Shown: positions 56,624-64,000 of the stretch, one piece after another
How positions within the stretch are numbered: the first letter of the stretch is position 1
Layout: every line of letters starts with the position of its first letter
Translations under genes and position numbers: made by a program
The notes under the pieces: generated by a model
The model's database searches: none
Seen by the model: the letters and a program-made list of their open reading frames with translations, nothing else
What the model was told of the DNA's origin: nothing
NCBI GenBank assembly: GCA_002323895.1
Contig: DCQM01000184.1
Location: forward strand, 4,769-68,768
Length of the DNA stretch: 64,000 nt
DNA from: Akkermansiaceae bacterium UBA1518
GTDB taxonomy: Bacteria > Verrucomicrobiota > Verrucomicrobiia > Verrucomicrobiales > Akkermansiaceae
Direction of reading: 5' to 3'

Positions 56624-58351
56624 TTAATAAACGTCGCGAGCGTAGCGTTTCTCTTTTTTGAGATTTTTGAGGTAGTCTATTGCTTCTTCATCGCTCAAAC
56701 CACCGTGGGTTTTCACAATTGTCTGAAGGGCTTTGTCCACATCTTTTGCCATTCGAGAAGCATCGCCACAAACGTAGAAATATCCTCCCCCTTGCAGCCA
56801 GTCCCAAAGTTCGGCTCCAGCTTCGAGCATTCGATCCTGAACGTAGATTTTGTTTTCCTGATCACGGGAGAAGGCCAAATCAAGTTTGCTTAAGGTGCCA
56901 TTATCCACCCAAGCATTGATTTCGTCCTCATAGATGAAATCAGTAGCCCGACAAGGATTACCAAAGAAAAGCCAATTACGGCCGCTTGCCTTCGAAACCT
57001 CGCGTTCCTCAAGGAAGGCACGGAGCGGAGCAATTCCAGTCCCTGGTCCCACCATTATAATATCTTTAGAATGATCTTCGGGTAGCCGGAAAGCCTTGTT
57101 GTTGTGAACAAAAACCCCAGAACAAACATCACCGACTCTATCCGAAAGATAAGTGGAGCAAACCCCGCCCCGATCACGACCGTGGGAATTGTAGCGAACA
57201 ATTGCTACAGTCAAATGAACCTCACCGGGATGGGCATTTGGACTGGAGGCAATTGAGTAAAGACGTGGCTGTAATTTTTTCAGCACACTTACAAATTCTT
57301 CGCCATCTGCGAAGTCGGCCGGATGATCGTTTATCAAATCAATCAACTCCCGGCCCCAACAAAATTCTTCGATTTCTTCTCGGCTCCCGCCTTCGACAAG
57401 CGCGCGTAGGAAAGGCGAACCAGACCGCTCCGACCAAGCTTTTAGAAGCCTTTTATTGAGACTCCGAATGTCATAAGAAGTAATCAAAGCCTCACGGAGC
57501 GAAACCTCCGCTCCGCTTGGGAGTGGCACAACATCCTTCACGTTAAAAGGAAGGAGAGGAAGTATCTCGTCCACAACTTGCGCCGGATTATGAGAAAGCA
57601 CGCCAAGAGCATCACCAACCTGATATTCCAAGCCTGAATCCTTGAGAGAAAGCTCCACATGATAAGTTTCACGTGCCGATCCCTCCTTATTTAGGTCGTA
57701 AGAATTCAGCAGAGGCGAAGGAAAGGGGTTCTTTTTACCGAAAGGTTCCTCCGCAACAACTTCCTCGATCTCCGGCACCCTTCCGCTGCCGCCCATTGCC
57801 GTCATGACACCTTGCTTCCACTCTGTAAATTGCTCGTCGTAGTCGACGTCACAATCGATCCGCTTGAAGATGCGTTTCGCTCCAAAGGCCTCGAGACGCT
57901 GGTCAAACTCAATACCGCACTGGCAAAAGTCAGGATATTCGCTATCGCCAAGTGCGAAGACTGAGTAATTGACCTCGTTAAGGCTTGGGACCGCATCTCC
58001 CATGAGATATTCATGGAAGTCAGAGGCATTGTCGGGCGGCTCACCGTCACCGTAAGTGCTCGTAATTATAAGGAGATTCTTCTCGGCTGGCAACCTGCTC
58101 TTGTCGTAAGATGCCATGTCAAAAACCTGCGGTTCATAATTCCCTGCTTTGAGAGCTTTTAAAAACTTTTTGGCGACTCCCTCAGAATTCCCGGTCTGAC
58201 TCCCCCAAAGAATTGTGACGGGAATTGCCGGCCCTGGTGGCTCGACCTCAACTGATGCGCCGCCAAGCGCCTTAGTTAAAAACTCACTGAGCCAAGCGCG
58301 TTGCTCAGCGTTGAACGGGGCATTTTCTGGAATGACAATCGGAGAACTCAT
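56624..58351 (-). CDS. cysJ: Sulfite reductase [NADPH] flavoprotein-like diflavin reductase
   Basis: 575-residue diflavin enzyme that passes electrons from NADPH through FAD and FMN. The flavodoxin domain (about 50-185) has WGSQTGNSEGVAKKF and STYGDGEPPDNA. The FAD/NADP reductase domain has RLYSIASSP, GGVCSTYLSD, GPGTGIAPLRAFLEER and the terminal YARDVY, matching CysJ. The ATG at 58351 is taken; the frame extends by four residues to 58363. No cysI or cysH is next to it in the window, so the electron acceptor could differ from sulfite reductase. Confidence 0.9.
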   Translation of the reverse strand: MSSPIVIPENAPFNAEQRAWLSEFLTKALGGASVEVEPPGPAIPVTILWGSQTGNSEGVAKKFLKALKAGNYEPQVFDMASYDKSRLPAEKNLLIITSTYGDGEPPDNASDFHEYLMGDAVPSLNEVNYSVFALGDSEYPDFCQCGIEFDQRLEAFGAKRIFKRIDCDVDYDEQFTEWKQGVMTAMGGSGRVPEIEEVVAEEPFGKKNPFPSPLLNSYDLNKEGSARETYHVELSLKDSGLEYQVGDALGVLSHNPAQVVDEILPLLPFNVKDVVPLPSGAEVSLREALITSYDIRSLNKRLLKAWSERSGSPFLRALVEGGSREEIEEFCWGRELIDLINDHPADFADGEEFVSVLKKLQPRLYSIASSPNAHPGEVHLTVAIVRYNSHGRDRGGVCSTYLSDRVGDVCSGVFVHNNKAFRLPEDHSKDIIMVGPGTGIAPLRAFLEEREVSKASGRNWLFFGNPCRATDFIYEDEINAWVDNGTLSKLDLAFSRDQENKIYVQDRMLEAGAELWDWLQGGGYFYVCGDASRMAKDVDKALQTIVKTHGGLSDEEAIDYLKNLKKEKRYARDVY

Positions 58352-58513
58352 CTGAAACAACAAAGGATCTAAAGAAACCTCGCCGGAACATGGCGCTAAC
58401 CTTGCAATCTTACAAGCGCGTTTCGAGTCATCCTCACTCTAACTTTTCAAACTTTTCATGAACAATGCTCCAGACTGGACAACTCTCGAGAGCCACAACA
58501 ATCTCATCCGGTG

Positions 58514-61500
58514 ATGAAAGCAGCGGTTATCGGCATAATATCGACCCTCGCAACGATGGTTTTCGGTCAATTCGAAGCAACATCTCCAAATCCCGGACTG
58601 AAAAATCGGCAATATCAGGAAGAACTCGCTGATGCTTACGAACGCATCGATCCCTCGAAAGACGGATGGGAATCCGAAGCCCGGTCATCCGAATACCAAA
58701 TAGCCCTCGAAAATTTCCTCGATAGCCTCCTCCACCAGCGAGAAACCAAGCATATCACGCCAAATTTTAAATCCGCGCAGCTCCTCAAGCCCCAAACCAA
58801 TGTCGTCTTTAAAAACGCCGGGCTCATCGTTCGTAGAATTTTTAAGGATACGGTCAAAATACCTTATTCCGAAATCACATCACGCACGGAACCAGGGTTC
58901 AAAACCAAGATTAAGATGATTTCGGTTACCTCCAAAACCTCAGAATCCCTCGTTACCCTCAAATCCTCCCTCCACCAAATCAACGCTCATTGGTCCTGCA
59001 CGTGGACAGAAACCTCTCCCCCTAAATTAGAGACCATTACCCTCAAGGAATTTGAAGAAGTCAAACAGACCGGCCCCTACCAACTCCTTACCGACGTCAC
59101 GGCTTCCGCCTTCAATCAAAATCCTTCTTATCAATCCCAGCTTCTCCGCTCAACTGACCACTGGCGCAGCCGTATCCCACGGGATTTTGGACTCGATTCC
59201 GCTGCAAACCACGGCCTCGCCATAGCCGACGTTAATGGTGACGGCCTCGAAGATCTTTACCTTTGTCAACAAGGCGGTCTCCCCAACCTTCTATTCTTAC
59301 AAAATTTTGATGGCACGCTCACCGATTTCTCCGTCGAATCAAAAACTAATTGGCTCGATTATTGCGCCGCCGCCCTCTTCCTTGACTTCGATAACGACGG
59401 TGATCAGGACCTCGTTATCTCGCAGGATTTTAAGATCCTTTTCATGGACAACATCGACGGTAAAGGCCACTTCGAACTTGCCTTCGGTCGCTCCACCAAA
59501 GCTCAATCCTTCTCCCTCACCTCCGCTGATTTCGATCAAGATGGCTTTGTAGATGTTTACGTTTGCGGCTACAACCCCTCGGCATCTTCAGCACGGGCCG
59601 GAGCCCTCGCCGAGCCCGTTCCATTTCACGACGCTAACAACGGAGGCGAAAACATCCTCTGGCGAAACAACGGCGACTGGACGTTCCAAGACGTCACCAA
59701 ACAAACTGGCCTCAATCAAAACAACACCCGCTTTTCCTTTGCAGCTTCGTGGGAAGACTACGACCAAGACGGAGACCTCGACCTTTACCTAGCCAATGAC
59801 TTCGGCCGGAACTGCCTTTACCAAAATCAAGGGGGCGAAGCTGGAAAGCTCCCTTTCTTCATCAATATTGCTGGACCTCTTGGTATCGAAGACTCTGCCG
59901 CCGGCATGTCGACCAACTGGGGTGACTTTAATCGGGACGGTTGGATGGACCTCTATGTTTCTAATATGTTTTCAAGTGCTGGTAGCCGAGTTACGGGACA
60001 AAATCGCTTCCTTAAGAAACTTGAACATAAAAAGAATACCGCCAGCACCTTCCGCCGGATGGCTCGCGGAAACTCCCTCTTCGCCGCCAACGGAAAAGGT
60101 GGTTTTACCGATATCTCGATTCAAACAAAAACCAACATGGCACGCTGGTGCTGGGGATCTACCTTCGCAGATCTCAATAACGACGGATGGCTCGATATTC
60201 TTGGTGCAAACGGCTTTATCACCGCCGAAGACACCGCCGATTTGTGAAGTGTTTACTGGCGACAGGTCGTGTCGCAATCTCCTACCGGTCCCCAGGGTGA
60301 CAACCTAGGCCTACAATCCTACCGTCAGGGTTGGCGGGCTCTCAATCGTCTCCTTCACGAAAATAAATCGTTTTCTGGAAACGAAACAAACAACGCCTTT
60401 CTCAATTGCGGCAAGAATACCCCCTTCGCTGACGTTTCCAGCACTATTGGCTGGGATTTTTCCGACGACGCCCGTGCAATCGGACTGATTGACTACGATC
60501 ACGATGGCGATCTTGATCTCTTTGTCACAAACCGCACCGCTCCTCGTATCCGGCTCCTACAGAACAATCTTAGATCTGAGTCCAACTTCCTGTCACTTCA
60601 CCTCACCGGCGCTGCCAAAACAACCCCGCGAGATGCGATTGGAGCTCGTGTCGAAGTCCATCTCGAAAAACAACTTATCCCTCATCTCCGCACCCTCCAC
60701 GCTGGCCAATCTTTCTTAGCCCAGTCCTCCCGCTGGTTACACTTTGGCCTTGGTAAAGATGCCGTTATCGAAAAAGTCGTTGTCCACTGGCCCGGCTCGG
60801 GATCCCAAACCTTCACAAGCATCAAGGCTAACCAACAACTCCATCTTACTCAAGGTAAAGCAACTGCCACCCCCCGCAAAACCCGACGAAATCCCGCTCT
60901 TACAGCTGCACCGCACCCGATTCCCGAAAAAAGCTCGGTCGCGCGCATCATTCCTCCAGCAGGTCACACCTTCCCAAATATACCCACCGCTAATGGCGAG
61001 CCTCTCTCCATTTCTGAAACCACCCTAATCGCTCTTTGGAGCCGCACTTGCCCGCACTGCCAACAAGAACTCCAAAGTTGGGCCACCAAAGCTGCCAAAT
61101 TTAAGACGTCGGAGATTAAGCTAGCACTCCTCTGCACCGACCAAGAACCCTTCGATCAAGCCAGTGCCTTTCTTAAGTCTATCAATTCGCCTTTCTCCAC
61201 CCGAATGGCTGGCCCCGGAGCCGTCGAGCTACTCGACGCCCTCCACGCTTCCATTATTGACCTTTGGATCCCCATTCCCGTTCCCACAAGCTTCCTAGTT
61301 TCAAAGGAAGGACAGCTCCTCGCGATTTATCGAGGTAACGCTTCAATCGAGCAAATTATTGACGACAAGAAATTCGCAACAGCACACCCTTTGAAACGTC
61401 GCTCTGCCGGCACACCCTTTGCCGGACGTTGGACCAGTAAGCCTGCACCATCTTCCCCCCAACGCACAGCTCAACAACTACTCCAACGTGCCCAGCCCAG

Positions 61501-62278
61501 CCTCGCCATCGACTACCTCCGCTCAGCTCTGACAAAGCCCTTCTTCCAAAGCGACAAATTTACCCAAAGCGACAATCTTTTACTTCTCGGCCAAATCTTG
61601 GGACAGCAAGGTCGGCCAACTGAAGCCATTCCTCAACTCGAAGCCGCTAGGGAACTCATCCCCAAAGATATTCGCGTCCTACGCCTTCTTGCAACTGCCC
61701 ACGCTGAAACAGGAAAGTTTTCAAAATCCTTCGCGATTCTCAACAACGCTATATCCTACCATCCTCAGAACTTAGACATCTACGACGATGCCATCGATAT
61801 TGCACGGAAAGCCAACGATTCTACCCGAGCATTCGATTACAAAAAACAATCAGCTGACAACAACCCTCGAAATCCCAACTTACGATACCGCCTTACCCTT
61901 TCTCAACTTGAACAAGGACAACCTTTGGAAGCTATCGCTAACTGCAAAACTATTCTCGGGACTTCACCCAAATTCCTCGAGGCTGCGAACCTCCTCTCGC
62001 GAATTTTTTCCACCCATTCTAGGGAACGAGTTCGAAGCCCACAGGAATCTCTCGCTCTCGCCTCCCGTCTTTGCCTGATCTCAAAAAACCGTAACGCCAG
62101 CTACCTCCTTAGCTTAGCCTACGCTCAAGCCAATCTTAAAAATTTTGAAGAGGCTACCAAGAAGCTCAAGCTTCTCACCGCCGTCGCTCCACCTGACTCC
62201 AAGTTCACAAAGGAGGTTGAAGCCGCTCTAGTAAAAACAAAAGCCCACCAACCCATTCGCAATGTTCTCTGGAAATAA
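58514..62278 (+). CDS. Candidate selenoprotein: secreted FG-GAP/ASPIC-UnbV propeller with thioredoxin-like and TPR domains, read through TGA 60245
   Basis: One continuous frame of 1254 residues if the single TGA at 60245-60247 is decoded as selenocysteine (Sec578). Before it lie a signal peptide (about 1-19) and FG-GAP/VCBS repeats with Ca-binding-type loops (DVNGDG about 233, DFDNDGD, DFDQDG, DYDQDGD about 415, DFNRDG, DLNNDG about 556). After it come SVYWRQVV, another repeat (DYDHDGD about 659), an ASPIC/UnbV domain (about 705-785), a thioredoxin-like segment with CPHC (about 845), and TPRs (about 985-1240). The repeats continue on both sides, so the TGA does not sit at a domain end, and the downstream part has no plausible start. 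A hairpin at 60259-60275 follows. Alternatives are a nonsense mutation or a sequencing error. Confidence 0.8.
60259..60275 (+). promoter_or_regulatory. Candidate bacterial SECIS hairpin of the FG-GAP protein gene
   Basis: A perfect 6-bp stem (GCGACA with TGTCGC) closes a 5-nt loop GGTCG. It begins 11 nt after the TGA at 60245-60247. Bacterial SECIS elements recognised by SelB are hairpins placed just after the UGA with a GGU-type apical loop, as in E. coli fdhF. The bulged U found in the E. coli stem is absent here. Confidence 0.78.
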
Positions 62279-62388
62279 ATAAGCACCGAGGTTCGCGAAA
62301 CAGCCGCCACTAGATGTTTTGCAACTCGTCATTTAAAAAACTTCGCGCCTTTACGTCTTTGCGTTAAGATTTCAATGCCTGCCAGCAC

Positions 62389-64000
62389 ATGATCAACGAC
62401 CCAACCTCAGCCATCGCCTCGCAACTCGCCATCACCATTGATGGTCAGCACACCACTTTTATCGAAGGCGAAACCATCTACCAAGTTGCCACTCGTCTCG
62501 GAAAGGACATCCCGACTCTCTGCTACGACGATCGCCTTGATGCTTTCGGAGCCTGCCGCCTTTGTGTTGTAGAAATCGAAGGCATCCGTAATCCCGTCGC
62601 GTCCTGCACCACCAAAGCCAATGACGGGATGGTCGTTAAAACCGCCCCACCCAAAATCGAGAAGATGCGCAAAACGCTCCTCGAAATGGTCGCTTCCGAA
62701 AATCGTCAAATCGAAGTCAATCCCCTACGTGGCCTTGCCTCTCAAGAATTATCCGCCCTCGTCAACAAATACGGAGCCCGCAACGACCGCTTTAAGGGAG
62801 CAAAATCGGGCACCTCAAACCTTAAAGACGAAAACCCCTTTATTCTCCGTGACTACGAGCAATGTATTTCTTGTTACCGTTGCGTTCGCGTCTGCGCTGA
62901 ACAGGAGGGCGATTATGCTATCACCGTTGCCAACCGTGGTTTCCACACCCAAATTACCACCGAGTTTGATAGCGACCTTCGCGATTCAGATTGCACCTTC
63001 TGCGGACAATGTATCCAAACCTGCCCCACCGGCGCTCTTGCCGACAAGAAGGCTATCCGCGCCGAAACCCTTCCAGAGCCAGTCAAAAAGACTCGCACTG
63101 TCTGCCCTTATTGCGCTGTCGGTTGTTCTATTGATCTTATGACCAAAGGGGACAAAATTGTCGGCGCGCAACCCGCGATGGACGGTCCAGCCAACAAGGG
63201 GGCTCTCTGTATCAAGGGTCAATTCACCTACGACTTCATCCAGCACGAAGACCGGCTCAAAAAACCACTTATAAAACAAGCCGACGGCACCTTCAAGGAG
63301 GTTGAATGGGATGAGGCACTGAAAAAAGCGGCCGAAGGATTTGCGAAAGCAAAGGCCAAATACGGCCGGCACAGTATTTTCGGTATCGCCTCTGGCCGCG
63401 CCCCACATGAAGCCGCCTACTCGATGCAAAAATTTATTCGGGCCGGCTTTGGGACTCATCATATCGATAATTGTAGTCGAGCCTGACACGCACCCACCGT
63501 GGCCGGTCTGGCCGCCCAAATCGGAAGAGGTGCAATGTCTAATCCTCTCGCGGATATGGAAAAGCCCGACACTATCTTCGCGATCGGCACCAACATGACC
63601 GAGTGTCACCCTGTCGCCGCTACCGGTCTAAAAAAAGCACTCACCAAAGGAGCTAAACTCGTCGTCGCCGACCCGCGTAAAACCCGCCTCGCAAAACTCG
63701 CTCACCTCCACCTTCCCATCCGTGTCGGATCCGATGTAGCACTCCTCCTCGCGATGGCTCACGTCATTGTTCGCGACGACCTCACAGACCATAAATTCAT
63801 CGCCGAGCGTTGCGCCGATTACGAGGATTTTCGGAAACACCTCAAGGAATTCACTCCAGAGTGGGCCTCCGAAATCTGCGAAGTCCCCGCAGTCGACATC
63901 GAAACCGCCGGCAAGCTGTATGGCTCTGCCAAACTCGGCGCAATCTATTACACCCTCGGCATCACTGAGCACATTTGTGGGGTCGACAATGTCCAGTCAC
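62389..64000 (+). CDS. fdhA: Formate dehydrogenase catalytic subunit, selenocysteine-containing, 3' end outside window
   Basis: Molybdenum/tungsten bis-MGD enzyme that oxidises formate to CO2. At least 537 codons are present and continue past the edge. The N-terminal 2Fe-2S domain has C45, C56, C59 and C73. Two 4Fe-4S clusters follow (C159, C162, C165, C169 and C202, C205, C208, C212), then the cofactor-domain cluster C239, C242, C246 and C274. TGA at 63484-63486 is codon 366 in NCSRA-U-HAPTVAGL, aligned with Sec140 of E. coli FdhF. The frame stays open afterwards. The His/Cys cluster usually between the 2Fe-2S and 4Fe-4S parts in NuoG-like chains is not visible. Confidence 0.95.
63499..63515 (+). 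promoter_or_regulatory. Bacterial SECIS hairpin of formate dehydrogenase
   Basis: A 6-bp stem (GTGGCC with GGCCGC, one G-U pair) closes a 5-nt loop GGTCT, the same apical sequence as in E. coli fdhF. It begins 12 nt after TGA 63484-63486, the spacing expected for SelB-directed Sec insertion. Confidence 0.88.

Noticed and set aside
60269..62278. Separate gene starting at GTG 60269
   Set aside because: It is in the same frame as the upstream gene, begins in the middle of a propeller segment, and has no promoter, ribosome-binding site or signal peptide of its own. Read-through is the simpler reading.
58514..64000. Reassignment of TGA to Trp or Gly in this organism
   Set aside because: TGA is the natural stop of other intact genes here, for example the giant protein at 35097-35099 and the small gene ending at 12202. 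Only two long frames have internal TGAs, and both have SECIS-like hairpins.
1..64000. CRISPR arrays, IS elements, prophage genes, tRNA or rRNA genes
   Set aside because: No regularly spaced repeats, transposase or integrase motifs, or tRNA T-arm patterns were found in the intergenic gaps.

Overview
The window looks like a chromosomal segment of a member of the Verrucomicrobiota, probably aquatic and free-living. The organism call is inference. It rests on a giant secreted protein with tandem-95 repeats, lamin-tail and CotH-like domains, a secreted FG-GAP/ASPIC-UnbV protein, an entericidin-like lipoprotein, a SecA with an extra insertion, tandem alpha/alpha-toroid membrane proteins, and many start codons without an evident Shine-Dalgarno sequence. 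No phage, IS element, CRISPR array, rRNA or tRNA was recognised. Coding density is high on both strands.

Layout. 0.2-5.2 kb (minus): smc and an SMP-30/gluconolactonase-like gene. 5.4-10.4 kb (plus): processive glycosyltransferase, L,D-transpeptidase lipoprotein and glnD. 10.5-14.5 kb: pepP, a small unknown gene, and the sucC-sucD operon read leftward. 14.8-20.4 kb (plus): secA, bioF-like, fabG and sixA. 20.7-23.9 kb: two tandem paralogous toroid proteins. 24-26.5 kb: corrinoid adenosyltransferase (minus), exported TIM-barrel protein and GH16 laminarinase. 26.5-35.1 kb: the giant surface protein. 35.2-42.5 kb: purL, an NfeD/ClpP-class membrane protease (minus), dnaG and a small lipoprotein. 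42.6-46.7 kb (minus): trxA, a 22-residue hydrophobic peptide, a Pro/Ala-rich membrane protein, and a likely operon of NHL propeller, HTH-metallo-beta-lactamase fusion and beta-hydroxyacid dehydrogenase. 46.8-51.7 kb: di-heme cytochrome c peroxidase (plus) facing SRPBCC, AsmA-like, amidase and pssA genes (minus). 51.8-58.4 kb: degenerate rhodanese (plus), then sigma factor/membrane anti-sigma-like/PDZ genes and a cysJ-like/bifunctional nuclease/M29-like cluster (minus).

The most notable region is 58.5-64.0 kb. Two consecutive plus-strand genes each have one in-frame TGA that appears to encode selenocysteine. The second is a recognisable formate dehydrogenase catalytic subunit, with TGA at 63484 in the usual catalytic Sec context, running off the right edge. 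The first is a secreted FG-GAP beta-propeller/ASPIC-UnbV/thioredoxin-like/TPR protein. It would conventionally be split into two ORFs at TGA 60245, but the frame and the domain continue unbroken. Both TGAs are followed, after 11 and 12 nt, by a perfect 6-bp hairpin with a GGUC-containing 5-nt loop, the expected form of a bacterial SECIS element. The first gene is therefore a strong candidate for a selenoprotein in a family not normally described as one. TGA is an ordinary stop elsewhere in the window (for example at 35097), so wholesale code reassignment is not the explanation. No selA, selB, selC or selD was seen here, so they would have to lie elsewhere in the genome.
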